Notes under the pieces: generated by a model
The model's input: only the letters and a program-made list of their open reading frames with translations
Database searches by the model: none
What the model was told of the DNA's origin: nothing
Made by a program: the position numbers and the translations under genes
Shown here: positions 8,564 through 16,979 of the stretch, in pieces
Position numbering within the stretch: position 1 is the first letter of the stretch
How the letters are laid out: each line of letters begins with the position of its first letter
From: Puniceibacterium antarcticum
Lineage (GTDB): Bacteria > Pseudomonadota > Alphaproteobacteria > Rhodobacterales > Rhodobacteraceae
NCBI RefSeq assembly: GCF_002760615.1
Contig: NZ_AWWI01000121.1
Location: 310,001-374,000, forward strand
Direction of reading: 5' to 3'
DNA: 64,000 nucleotides

Positions 8564-9427
8564 TCAGGCCTTGTCCGCCAGCGCCGCTGCAATCACCGCG
8601 TCGAATTCTGCCGGGGTGGTGATGTCGGCCAGATCAGAAGCATCCACCGTCAGGCCCCAGTTGTTCGCCATCGCCTCGTACCGTGGCTGGCGGTGGGCCA
8701 GCGCTTGCGCATAGGTCCAGCGGATAAAGGCATCGGGGTCCACGTCCCCCTCGGCGCAGTCATGCAGGGACAGGTATTCGCGCCAGACGCGCAGCAGGAA
8801 TTCCGGCTGATAGGCCATCGGCTTGGGCGCGCGGTCAAACCGGCGGATCAGTTCGGCGGTATGCGCCTCGGTACCGCGAATCCAGACCATCAGGCAGTGG
8901 CGCGACAGCTCTGACAGGATTGGGTCAGCGGGATCTTTGGGATCGACCCATTCACAGATCGACCCGCCGGTGTCGCAGACGAAATGCGGATAGCCATACA
9001 GCCCCTCGGCCCGGTCGATGAAATAGCCGGTGTCGAGCAGCGCCTGCTTTTCGGCGCGGGCAAACTGATCCTGACGGCGCTGGTAGGTGGCGATGGGCAG
9101 GCCGCCTTTGTCCGCAGCACCGGGTTTGCCCAGATAGGACGACACGGCGGTGAGGTTGTGAAAAGTGATGTTGGAATCGATGTAGATCGAATCGCTCATC
9201 AGCAGCTCGCGCAGAAACGGGACCTTCATCGCCTCGTGTTTCGCATTGTCGGCGATGTATTCGCCCATGTAGCGGGTGCCGATGCGGTAATCGATCGAGT
9301 AATGAAACCAGTCGCCACCGTCGCGCAGCATGTTGGACACATGGGTCTTGCCCAGCCCGGACATGGCGAACAGCAGAACCCGTTTGCGAGGGGCGGCATG
9401 CCAGGCATCGGCAGAATCGTACAGCAT
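8564..9427 (-). CDS. P-loop ATPase/kinase-like protein of unknown function
   Basis: 287 residues. A P-loop, AMSGLGKTH (residues 21-29), follows a strand VLLF. Downstream are a possible second acidic strand (SDSIYIDSNITF), a long charged middle region, and a conserved-looking PHFVCDTGGSICEW segment followed by WIRGTEAHTAELIRRFDR. The last two look like the Walker B and lid parts of a nucleotide or sugar kinase fold, but I do not recognise the family with confidence. There is no signal peptide or membrane segment. It sits between metA (own start 91 bases downstream) and an EamA exporter gene whose stop is 62 bases upstream; all three are on the same strand. Confidence 0.8.
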   Translation of the reverse strand: MLYDSADAWHAAPRKRVLLFAMSGLGKTHVSNMLRDGGDWFHYSIDYRIGTRYMGEYIADNAKHEAMKVPFLRELLMSDSIYIDSNITFHNLTAVSSYLGKPGAADKGGLPIATYQRRQDQFARAEKQALLDTGYFIDRAEGLYGYPHFVCDTGGSICEWVDPKDPADPILSELSRHCLMVWIRGTEAHTAELIRRFDRAPKPMAYQPEFLLRVWREYLSLHDCAEGDVDPDAFIRWTYAQALAHRQPRYEAMANNWGLTVDASDLADITTPAEFDAVIAAALADKA

Positions 9428-9489
9428 GAAAGGCGCGCCTTTGATCAGAGAGGAGTTGCCCCGCTAGGTAGCCAGCGCGCGCGGCAAGG

Positions 9490-10398
9490 TCAAACCCCGC
9501 GCAGCCGCGCCCAGATGCGCCCGTCGATCACCACCAGCCCCAGCACCAGCAGGGCAAAGCCGCCGTAGGCGTTGTGCGACAGTGCCTCGCCCCGCACCAG
9601 CGCGCCCAGGGTGATGGCGACGGGCGGGATCAGCAGCGTGACCAGCATGAGGTTGCCACTGCCCGCCATGGCAAGCACGCGGTAATACAGCAGATAGGCC
9701 AGCGCCGTCGCGATGCCCGCGTAATAGGCGATGGCGGCCCAGGTGACGGGATGCAGCGTCAGGCTTGGCACGCCCTCAGCCCAGAGGGTCAGCGGCGCCA
9801 TGATCAGGGTCGATGCGGTCAGCATGCCCGCGGCCGCCAGTTGCGGTGGCACCCCGCGCAGGGTGCTGCGCGCCCAAGCCCCGGCGCAGGCATAGGACAG
9901 CGTGCCCGCCAGAACCGCAAGTTGTGCGAGCGAGGTGATGTCCAAAGAGGTCAGCGCACCGGGGCCGATGGCGATGGCCACGCCGGCAAAGCCCAGCACC
10001 ACGCCAAGCGCCTTGCGCGCGCTGAGCCGTTCATCTGCAAAGACCAGCGCCGCCACCAGCACGCCAAAGATTGCCGTCGCGGCATTGAAGATCGAGGTGA
10101 GCCCGGTGGGAATATGCAGCTGCCCCCAGGCCATCAGGGAAAACGGGATGACATTGTTGAGCAGCCCCATGACGGCAAACGCGCCCCAGATCCGGGGATC
10201 GCGCGGCAGGGGCATGCGGCGCAGGGCGATCACGACCCAAAGCACCAGCATCGCCCAGAAGGTGCGGTGCAGCACCGAGGTGAATGGCCCGATTTCATCC
10301 AGGGCGGTGCGGATCGACAGGAATGAGCCGCCCCAGATCAGCGCCAGAAGCGCAAGTTCGCCCCAGGCCCGGCCCGAGAGAGAGGTTTGTTGTGTCAT
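9490..10398 (-). CDS. EamA/DMT family transporter
   Basis: 302 residues with about ten hydrophobic segments arranged as two EamA repeats (first near ALIWGGSFLSIRTALDEIGP, second near ACAGAWARSTLRGVPPQ). Members are inner-membrane drug/metabolite exporters for amino acids, nucleosides or other small solutes; the substrate cannot be predicted. The EamA signature region around NNVIPFSLMAWGQ and the small-residue-rich GVVLGFAGVAIAIGPG helix are clear. A second, separate EamA gene lies at 11791-12666. Confidence 0.9.
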   Translation of the reverse strand: MTQQTSLSGRAWGELALLALIWGGSFLSIRTALDEIGPFTSVLHRTFWAMLVLWVVIALRRMPLPRDPRIWGAFAVMGLLNNVIPFSLMAWGQLHIPTGLTSIFNAATAIFGVLVAALVFADERLSARKALGVVLGFAGVAIAIGPGALTSLDITSLAQLAVLAGTLSYACAGAWARSTLRGVPPQLAAAGMLTASTLIMAPLTLWAEGVPSLTLHPVTWAAIAYYAGIATALAYLLYYRVLAMAGSGNLMLVTLLIPPVAITLGALVRGEALSHNAYGGFALLVLGLVVIDGRIWARLRGV

Positions 10399-10520
10399 CG
10401 CGCGGTTCCGTCTTGCCTGTCCTGCCGGGACATTAGGCGGGGCCCGTGGCCGGGGCGACCCGGAACCTGCGGCTTCACGACATTTCGCGCCTGCAACGTT
10501 TCAGCTGTCACCATGCACAC

Positions 10521-10553
10521 GGAAAAGACCGCCCGACGTGGTGCCAGGCGGTC
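10521..10553 (-). terminator. Intrinsic terminator of the outer-membrane protein gene
   Basis: Read on the minus strand, gaccgcc (10553-10547) pairs with ggcggtc (10533-10527) across a 13-base loop and is followed by TTTTCC. It lies 22 bases behind the stop of the FadL-like gene. Confidence 0.7.
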
Positions 10554-10574
10554 GTGACATTCACGCGAGGGTTT

Positions 10575-11684
10575 TCAGAATTTGTAAGCGATCTTGATGC
10601 CGACGCCGACCACCGAGTTGTCCTCGAAATCTGCGCGGGCCACATCGGGCGTGCCGGTTTCCGGCTTTGCATCCCCGAGCCATGTGTAATTGACTCCGCC
10701 CGACAGGGTTACATTTGTGGCGATATTGTAGCTGCCGCCAACGGTGAGGCTGGTATACCCCGTTGTCGGCGCGAGGGGCGAGACAAGCTCATCACCGGCA
10801 GGTTCATACGCGACAGCGATGGAGCCGGAGAATTTTTCGTTGAACCGCCGACCCACACCAAGACGATAGGTGGTCGAATCCTCAAGATCGATCAGCCCGT
10901 CGCCGGTGATAGCAACGAACCTGTCCGGATCAAGCCGGAACTGCGAATGGCTCACGTGGCGCACGGAGCCGAACAGCAGCGTGTCCTTGGCGATGCCAGA
11001 CTGGAATTCGAGGTTCCAGCTTTCGGGCAGATCAACGTCCGTGGTCGAACTGCCGTTCAGAGCGGGGAACGGCCCGCTTTCCGTGGTCTTGAAGTCATGG
11101 GTTATCTTGGAATTGTAGGTCAGCGCCACGCGCAGCGCGATATCGGGCCGCTCGTAAGCCGCCCCCAGGACATAGCCATAGGCGCTGTCGCTCTTGAGGT
11201 CGACGTTGTAGCCGCTGACGGGGCCATAAGCTGTGCCCTTCAGATGGATTTCCCCCTCGGCCTGCGAATGGCGCAAACCACCAAAGGCACTGAAGTTCGG
11301 GTTGAACTGATACTTCAGCAAGGCGGTGATTGACGTATTTGAGGCTTCGGCAGTGGTTCCGCCCAGCACTGCGTTCCCGTCTTCATAGGCGATATCCGCA
11401 CCAAAGGGACGGTCAATGATCAGTGCGGCAGACAGCGTCTCGCTCAGCTGCATCTTGATCGAGGCGTTTGGCAGCCAGAAGGAGCTGGCGACGTTGTCGA
11501 TATCCTGCCCATTCACGCTCGTGCCGCTGACACTTGGCGACACAAAGCCAAAGGACAGTTCTGCGTGGTTGCCGGTTTCATAGAGCACCATGGCGGATTG
11601 CGTGGTGCGTTCGATACCGCCCGCCGATACGGAACCGGCAGCGGCAAAGGCGAGCGCCGAAGCGCCGACCAATAAAGTCTTCAT
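10575..11684 (-). CDS. FadL/OmpP1-like outer-membrane channel
   Basis: 369 residues from the ATG at 11684, which has a GAGGAC ribosome site. A cleavable signal peptide is evident (MKTLLVGASALAFAAAGSVSAGG). The mature protein has the alternating pattern of beta-barrel strands and ends in phenylalanine (IKIAYKF), the outer-membrane insertion signature. The spacing of strands and the N-terminal segment after the signal (GIERTTQSAMVLYETGNHAELSFG) fit the FadL family, which admits long-chain fatty acids and other hydrophobic molecules. The substrate is inferred only from the family. The gene is single, with its own terminator at 10521-10553. Confidence 0.83.
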   Translation of the reverse strand: MKTLLVGASALAFAAAGSVSAGGIERTTQSAMVLYETGNHAELSFGFVSPSVSGTSVNGQDIDNVASSFWLPNASIKMQLSETLSAALIIDRPFGADIAYEDGNAVLGGTTAEASNTSITALLKYQFNPNFSAFGGLRHSQAEGEIHLKGTAYGPVSGYNVDLKSDSAYGYVLGAAYERPDIALRVALTYNSKITHDFKTTESGPFPALNGSSTTDVDLPESWNLEFQSGIAKDTLLFGSVRHVSHSQFRLDPDRFVAITGDGLIDLEDSTTYRLGVGRRFNEKFSGSIAVAYEPAGDELVSPLAPTTGYTSLTVGGSYNIATNVTLSGGVNYTWLGDAKPETGTPDVARADFEDNSVVGVGIKIAYKF

Positions 11685-11790
11685 TCTGTCCTCTTCCCTC
11701 ATGATATGTCTCTCTCCTCAGAGAAAAGGCTACAGTGGTTAACAAACTGTTCAATAATTGACCGAACGTCACAAAGGCGACATGCCTTCG

Positions 11791-12666
11791 TTACGTTACG
11801 TTTCGGGGGTGGGGACGGGTTTCGTGCCAGATATTGTAATAATTCGCCACGAAAATGATCGCCGCGCCCAGAATCACGAATGGATCCAGCGGTTCGCTGT
11901 AGACCAGCATGCCCAGAACGGCAATCACTGGCAGACGCGCGAAATCGATAGGCATCACCACGGTCGCCGGTGCAATGCTCAGCGCTGTGGTCAGGCAGAA
12001 ATGCGCCATCAGACCGGCACAGCCGATCACCAGGATCCAGGGCCAGCTTGCGGCGCTGGGCCAGGCGATATCGCCGTCAAATCCCGCACAGATCAGGCCA
12101 AAGACCGCCTGCATCACCGTGAGGTAGAACAGGATGCAGGTGATCGTCTCTGTCCGGGTCAGGCGGCGGGTGAACACCGCAGATCCGGCAAAGCCGATTG
12201 CGGCGAGCGCGGCCGTGAGCAGACCAAAGTTCATGGTCTCGGGGCTGGGGCGGGTGACGATCAGGATGCCGATGAATCCGAAGAGCGCCGCAATCGCCCG
12301 CGTCCGGGTCAGCCTCTCGCCCAGCACCAGCGGAGAGAGTACGATCACCCAGAGCGGAGAGGTGAATTCCAGCGCAAAGACCTGCGCCAGCGGGATCGAG
12401 GCAATGGCATAGAACCACAGGTTCTGGCCGGTGAAATGGCTGATGTTGCGGATCAGATGCCAGCCCAGACTGCGGGTGGTGATCTGCCTCAGCGTGCGTG
12501 CCATGCTGGCGATGACCAGCACCAGAACCAGTCCGATCATGCTGCGATACATCATTATTTCAAAGGTATCGAGGTCAAGCGACACCGCACGTCCCGCAAC
12601 TGCCATCGAGGTAAAGGAGATGATGGCCCCGATCATCCAGAGGCCTGCGCGCAGGGTATCGCTCAT
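11791..12666 (-). CDS. EamA/RhaT family DMT transporter
   Basis: 291 residues from the ATG at 12666 (MSDTLRAGLWMIGAIISFTSMAVAGRA); the frame is open further upstream but that part does not look like a membrane protein. Ten hydrophobic helices form two EamA halves, with the typical EFTSPLWVIVLSPLVLGERLTRTRAIAALFGF-type loop, here in segments EFTSPLWV and LGERLTRTRA. It is an inner-membrane exporter of unknown substrate. Its start is 109 bases after the stop of the glycosyltransferase gene on the same strand. Confidence 0.9.
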   Translation of the reverse strand: MSDTLRAGLWMIGAIISFTSMAVAGRAVSLDLDTFEIMMYRSMIGLVLVLVIASMARTLRQITTRSLGWHLIRNISHFTGQNLWFYAIASIPLAQVFALEFTSPLWVIVLSPLVLGERLTRTRAIAALFGFIGILIVTRPSPETMNFGLLTAALAAIGFAGSAVFTRRLTRTETITCILFYLTVMQAVFGLICAGFDGDIAWPSAASWPWILVIGCAGLMAHFCLTTALSIAPATVVMPIDFARLPVIAVLGMLVYSEPLDPFVILGAAIIFVANYYNIWHETRPHPRNVT

Positions 12667-12775
12667 CGGGATGCTTTCAAAGTTGTGGCATGGTTGCGAC
12701 TGTCTTGCCGACCTTGGTGCGCTTGGCAACCCTGCATATCATGACTGGGCAGAAGAGGCCGCTTTCTGGGCGCGC

Positions 12776-13768
12776 CTAGTCCAGACCTCTGGCGTTGCGG
12801 GTGGCTTTGAGGTCGTTGTAGCCGGTGAGCCTGCGCGAGACGGGCGCCAAAAAAGACGCATTTGCGGCGGTCATATTGGCGAGCAGGCTGTTGATTGTGA
12901 AATAATCGGAATTGCCCTTGGAATAGCCACCGCTGTCCATGGCCCAGCCGACCTTTTCATAAAGCGCCGGGGTGTAGCGATAATGGAGCAGCGGGATCAG
13001 AACATGCGGCCTGAGTTTCAGCGTGGTCTCATGTGAGGAGAGATAGTAATTGCCGCGCTGCCACTTTTGCAGCAGCGGCTTCACGAACCGGCCAGAGGGG
13101 GATTTGCGCGCCCCCAGCAGTTTCAGTTTCAGCGCAGTCCAGAGACCGACGGGTTTTGCATGCGCGAGATGTGCACGGTTCAGCCGCGAACGCACGCCTG
13201 CATAGTGATGGCGCGGTGCGCTGCCGTCGCGGCGCAGCGAAAAGTGCCGCGTGGCATCGAAATACCATTGGCCCTCACGGGGGTCCTGGGCGGCGTCGGC
13301 TTCTGGACCCAGATCGCTGATGTGACGCGGGTAGATGTCGATCATGCCGGCCCAGGCACCGGCCTTGCCATTTGACTCCAGACGCCGGGCCAGTTGGTCC
13401 AATCGGCGGCCTTCGGGCAGAGAAGCAAATTCGTCCACGTCACATTGCACCATCCAGCGCCCGTCACAAAAGCGGTTCGCCAGCGCCGTGCGCCAAAGGT
13501 GGATCTGGCGATAGTCGGTTTTGCTGCGCCGCCGTGGCGGGCGTTCCTCTTTGATCACGCTGTCACCATAGCGGCGGGTGCTGTCCAGAAGCATCACATC
13601 CCCCTGGTCGAGCAGTATGAACCGCGAGACACCCAAAGCGCGGTAGTGAGTCAGAAACGCTGGCAGGAGATAAAATTCGTTGCGAAACACACAAATGAGC
13701 GTCAGCCCGTCACGCTCTGCAAGATCGTTCGATATGATCCTTATGTCCTGAGCATCAGGCGCATACAT
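12776..13768 (-). CDS. Glycosyltransferase family 2-like protein
   Basis: 330 residues from ATG at 13768, preceded by GAGGATAAG. The start of the domain, LTLICVFRNEFYLLPAFLTHYRALG, is typical of Glyco_tranf_2_4 proteins, which open with a variant of the GT2 nucleotide-binding strand. The metal-binding acidic motif is QCDVDEF. The C-terminal half contains many arginines and aromatic residues and the segment HYRYTPALYEKV. No membrane helices. It likely modifies a surface glycan, but donor and acceptor are unknown, and no other glycan genes are adjacent on this strand. Confidence 0.85.
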   Translation of the reverse strand: MYAPDAQDIRIISNDLAERDGLTLICVFRNEFYLLPAFLTHYRALGVSRFILLDQGDVMLLDSTRRYGDSVIKEERPPRRRSKTDYRQIHLWRTALANRFCDGRWMVQCDVDEFASLPEGRRLDQLARRLESNGKAGAWAGMIDIYPRHISDLGPEADAAQDPREGQWYFDATRHFSLRRDGSAPRHHYAGVRSRLNRAHLAHAKPVGLWTALKLKLLGARKSPSGRFVKPLLQKWQRGNYYLSSHETTLKLRPHVLIPLLHYRYTPALYEKVGWAMDSGGYSKGNSDYFTINSLLANMTAANASFLAPVSRRLTGYNDLKATRNARGLD

Positions 13769-13859
13769 GGCTTATCCTCTGGTGATGTCGGCTCAGGGGC
13801 AAGGTCTGATCACGCCCCGCAACATCTGTCCAGAGCGGGCGGAAATCGGCAAGGCCGGA

Positions 13860-14132
13860 TCAGACCGTGGTGATCTTGTACTCGCGCACCATGCCCTCGC
13901 TTACGGCAAACCAAGCGCTTGCGCGGGTGCGGGTCTGATGGGCGTCAAAGGCGGCCTGATCGCTGAACAGCTCTGACACGGCAAACAGGCCCGGCGCGGT
14001 TTCGACCACCTCAAATTCCAGACAGCCGGGTTCAGCGCGGGTCAGCGCGATATGGTCGGGCAGGGCGTCTCGCACATTTTGCTGCTGATCGGGGGCGCAG
14101 CGCAGGGTGCCGGTCAGGTGGATCACTCCCAC
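13860..14132 (-). CDS. Antibiotic biosynthesis monooxygenase (ABM) domain protein
   Basis: 90 residues, the normal size for a single ABM ferredoxin-like domain (YgiN/quinol monooxygenase group). Conserved features seen: [12 protein letters not shown] after helix 1, the [18 protein letters not shown] stretch with the family's histidine, and a C-terminal strand. These proteins are small cofactor-free oxygenases or detoxifiers of quinones; a specific substrate is not evident. The start overlaps the guaA 3' end by ten bases, so it is translated from the guaA message. Confidence 0.85.
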   Translation of the reverse strand: MGVIHLTGTLRCAPDQQQNVRDALPDHIALTRAEPGCLEFEVVETAPGLFAVSELFSDQAAFDAHQTRTRASAWFAVSEGMVREYKITTV

Positions 14133-15685
14133 TCGATCGTGCCCGGAGGTTTCGAGGTCACGTCATAGGTGACGCGGTTGATTCCCTTGACCTCGTTGAT
14201 GATCCGCGTGGCGGTTTCACCCAGAAAGTCATGGCTGAACGGATAATAATCTGCGGTCATGCCATCGACCGAGGTCACCGCACGCAGCGCGCAGGCAAAA
14301 TCATAGGTTCGCCCGTCGCCCATCACACCCACGGTGCGCACGGGCAGGATCGCCACAAAGGCCTGCCAGATCTCGTCATAAAGCCCATGCTTGCGGATCT
14401 GGTCGATATAGACAGCGTCGGCCTTGCGCAGGATTTCCAGCTTTTCGCGGGTGATCTCTCCGGGGCAGCGGATCGCCAGACCCGGCCCGGGGAAGGGATG
14501 CCGCCCGATAAAGCTGTCCGGCAGACCCAGCTCGCGACCCAGCGCGCGGACCTCATCCTTGAACAGCTCGCGCAGCGGTTCGACCAGCTTCAGCCCCATC
14601 TTTTCGGGCAGGCCGCCGACATTGTGGTGGCTCTTGATCGTGACGCTAGGCCCGCCGCTGAACGACACGGATTCGATCACGTCCGGATAAAGCGTGCCCT
14701 GGGCAAGGAATTCGGCGCCCTCAATCCCGTTCGCGTATTTCTGGAACACGTCGATGAACAGACCGCCGATGATCTTGCGCTTGGTCTCGGGGTCGCTGAC
14801 GCCGTCCAGCTTGCCAAGGAAGAGCTCGGATTCATCGGCATGGATCAGCGGCAGGTTGTAATGTTCGCGGAACATGGTGACCACTTCGGTCGCCTCGTTC
14901 AGACGCAGCAGCCCGTGGTCCACAAAGACGCAGGTCAGCTGATCGCCAATCGCCTCGTGCAGCAGGATCGCCGCAACCGAGGAATCGACGCCGCCGGACA
15001 GGGCACAGATGACCTTCTTGTCGCCGACCTGTTCGCGGATCTTGCGGATGGCTTCCTCGCGGTAGGCCTCCATCGTCCAGTCACCGGTGAACCCGGCGTC
15101 CCTGACGAAATTCTCATAGAGCGTGCGACCGTTCGGCGTGTGATGCACCTCGGGGTGGAACTGCACGGCATAGAACCGGCGTTCCAGATCGGCGGTGATC
15201 GCAAACGGCGCGTTGGGTGAGGTGCCGTAAACCGCAAACCCCGGAGCGATCTTGCTCACATGGTCGCCATGGCTCATCCAGACCTGTTCGCGCGTATCAA
15301 GGAACCAGCCCTTGAGCAGATCAATGCGATCCTCGCTCGGCGTGACATAGGCGCGGCCGAATTCGGCTGTGCCATGACCACGTTCCACATGGCCGCCCAG
15401 CATATGCATCATGACCTGTTGGCCATAGCAGATGCCCAGGACGGGCACGCCCAGTTCGAACACCTTTGCGGGCGGGCGCGGCGCGCCCTCGTCAAAGACC
15501 GAGGCGGGGCCACCGGACAGGATCACCGCTTTCGGGGCGAACTCGGCCAGAAAGGCCTCTGTCACCAGATTGAAAGGGTGGATTTCACAATAGACATTCA
15601 GTTCGCGCAGGCGACGCGCGATAAGCTGCGTCACCTGACTGCCAAAGTCTATAATCAACAGGCGGTCATGCTGGGTCTGGGTCAT
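14123..15685 (-). CDS. guaA: GMP synthase (glutamine-hydrolysing)
   Basis: 520 residues, full length. It converts XMP to GMP using glutamine and ATP. The N-terminal class I amidotransferase domain has the nucleophile cysteine in GICYGQQ and the catalytic pair in HPEVHHT. The central ATP pyrophosphatase domain has the PP-loop SGGVDSS. The C-terminal dimerisation domain contains [13 protein letters not shown] and ends in [11 protein letters not shown], the typical GuaA tail. The small ABM gene overlaps its 3' end. The 238-base gap upstream contains a copy of the dispersed repeat (15839-15900). Confidence 0.97.
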   Translation of the reverse strand: MTQTQHDRLLIIDFGSQVTQLIARRLRELNVYCEIHPFNLVTEAFLAEFAPKAVILSGGPASVFDEGAPRPPAKVFELGVPVLGICYGQQVMMHMLGGHVERGHGTAEFGRAYVTPSEDRIDLLKGWFLDTREQVWMSHGDHVSKIAPGFAVYGTSPNAPFAITADLERRFYAVQFHPEVHHTPNGRTLYENFVRDAGFTGDWTMEAYREEAIRKIREQVGDKKVICALSGGVDSSVAAILLHEAIGDQLTCVFVDHGLLRLNEATEVVTMFREHYNLPLIHADESELFLGKLDGVSDPETKRKIIGGLFIDVFQKYANGIEGAEFLAQGTLYPDVIESVSFSGGPSVTIKSHHNVGGLPEKMGLKLVEPLRELFKDEVRALGRELGLPDSFIGRHPFPGPGLAIRCPGEITREKLEILRKADAVYIDQIRKHGLYDEIWQAFVAILPVRTVGVMGDGRTYDFACALRAVTSVDGMTADYYPFSHDFLGETATRIINEVKGINRVTYDVTSKPPGTIEWE

Positions 15686-15838
15686 GCCAGCCCATTAGGG
15701 CCAAGCGCCGCGCGGCGCAAGAGGGCAGTCACCCCGCGCGCCGCCTTTGTGCGATGCCAACCGCGCCGGGCCTGCGCATGGCACAAATCCGCGACCAAAG
15801 GTGGCGATTTGCCCTCCATCCGTACAAGACCCCCCGTA

Positions 15839-15900
15839 TCATCTGCCCAAAAATATCCCGGGGGAGTCGCCCGCAAGGGCGACGGGGGCAGCGCCCCCAC
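15839..15900 (+). repeat. Dispersed intergenic repeat, copy 1 (tail type A)
   Basis: Head tcatctgcccaaaaatatcc with cccggggga, followed by a GC-rich tail with the inverted repeat cgcccgcaagggcg and then gggggcagcgccccc. The same head and tail occur at 20382-20440; two further copies share the head but have a different tail. This copy lies between guaA and the carbonic-anhydrase-like gene, both on the minus strand. Confidence 0.8.
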
Positions 15901-15923
15901 TGCCTCACCCAACCAGCAAGCCG

Positions 15924-16718
15924 TCAGTTGATCGACGACAACAGTTCCGGCGCGGTCACCAGCTGGCGCACGCCATGGCTGTGTTCCTCTTCAAAGACAT
16001 TTTCCTCGGCCACCCAGCGGTTCAGCGAAGAGATGTCCAGCCGCGCGCAGTTGGGCCGCACATTCCAGGTGACCTGCAGCGGCGAACACGTCGCCTCTGT
16101 GTATTGCGGCCCGGTGGTTGATCCGGCGAACAGCACCGGGGTGCCCGTACCCGTGGGCAGGGCGGTGGGCTGAAAGCGCCCGTTCGGGCCAACCGTGACC
16201 TTGGCGAATTCGGTGAAATCCAGCGCGCTGGGGTCGTTCACCACCAGAAAGGCCTGCGCTTCGACCCGCAGCTGCGGATTGGCGCAAGCCGCCGAAGAGC
16301 ACGCTCCCAGTCCCGGCCCCGGGCTCACGTCACAAGAGGTGAACACCCAGTGCACCTCGATCGTGTCGCCGGGCTTCACGCCGTGAAAGGCGCCGTGGCC
16401 ACCGGCCGGATCCTTCAGTTCCGACGCGCTCAGCGTGGCGGTTTCGTTGCACTGATAGCCGCCATTTTCCCCGTCCCCGGCATAGATGGAAAATCCCGGC
16501 CCCTTGTGTTCGGCATTGGTGTGGGTGTGCAGATTGCACAGGTTCATGTTGTCTGGCGCTGGTGCCGGGGAAAAGCTGCGCGGGTTCATTCCGACACGCA
16601 ACCCGATGTCGCGCGGCGTTTGCGGCCCAAACCCCAGACACAGATCTTCGGCATGGGCGGACGTCGCGGCGCAGAGGCCGGCAAGGGTCAGGGAAAGGGC
16701 AGAGAGATATCGGTTCAT
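15924..16718 (-). CDS. Secreted delta-class carbonic anhydrase-like protein
   Basis: 264 residues with a signal peptide (cleavage near AHAED, about residue 23). The zinc-site-like motif LHTHTNAEH (His64, His66, Glu70, His71 as possible ligands) fits the metal site of delta-class carbonic anhydrases, which bacteria such as roseobacters encode as periplasmic proteins. Six or more cysteines (LCLGF, NLCNL, QCNE, TSCDVS, ACSSAAC, ATCSP, PNCARL) suggest disulfides and export. The enzyme would interconvert CO2 and bicarbonate in the periplasm. The family call is from memory of this motif and should be verified. It is divergent from the mttB-like gene. Confidence 0.68.
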   Translation of the reverse strand: MNRYLSALSLTLAGLCAATSAHAEDLCLGFGPQTPRDIGLRVGMNPRSFSPAPAPDNMNLCNLHTHTNAEHKGPGFSIYAGDGENGGYQCNETATLSASELKDPAGGHGAFHGVKPGDTIEVHWVFTSCDVSPGPGLGACSSAACANPQLRVEAQAFLVVNDPSALDFTEFAKVTVGPNGRFQPTALPTGTGTPVLFAGSTTGPQYTEATCSPLQVTWNVRPNCARLDISSLNRWVAEENVFEEEHSHGVRQLVTAPELLSSIN

Positions 16719-16839
16719 GTCGGACGATCCCGTTTCAATGGCAGGTTGCGGCGCCCTGTCGGCGCATCTGCGTCTGTCTTGCGGTCGAATCTCTCAACAC
16801 TTCTTTAAAGCTGGTATTTTAAGAATTTCGACTCCGGCG

Positions 16840-16869
16840 CGCAGACAGGCGGGCACGCAGACAGGCGGG
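16840..16869. repeat. Direct repeat in the delta-CA / mttB-like divergent gap
   Basis: The 14-mer cgcagacaggcggg occurs at 16840-16853 and again at 16856-16869, a 16-base periodicity. The surrounding 261-base gap (16719-16979) separates divergent genes and holds both promoters. The repeat could be a regulator site; no known consensus is matched. Confidence 0.5.
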
Positions 16870-16979
16870 ACCAGCCGGGACAATGTCGCTTTTGCACCGG
16901 ATCCGCCGCTATTCTGATCCGCTGGCCGCGCGCTCTGGACTAGACAGGCCGCAACAGACGTCACCACGGGAAGAGCGAT

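Noticed and set aside
7319-8914. 531-codon plus-strand frame across metA and neighbours
   Set aside because: It crosses two real minus-strand genes (metA and the lipoprotein hydrolase) and part of a third (the P-loop protein), and has no domain.
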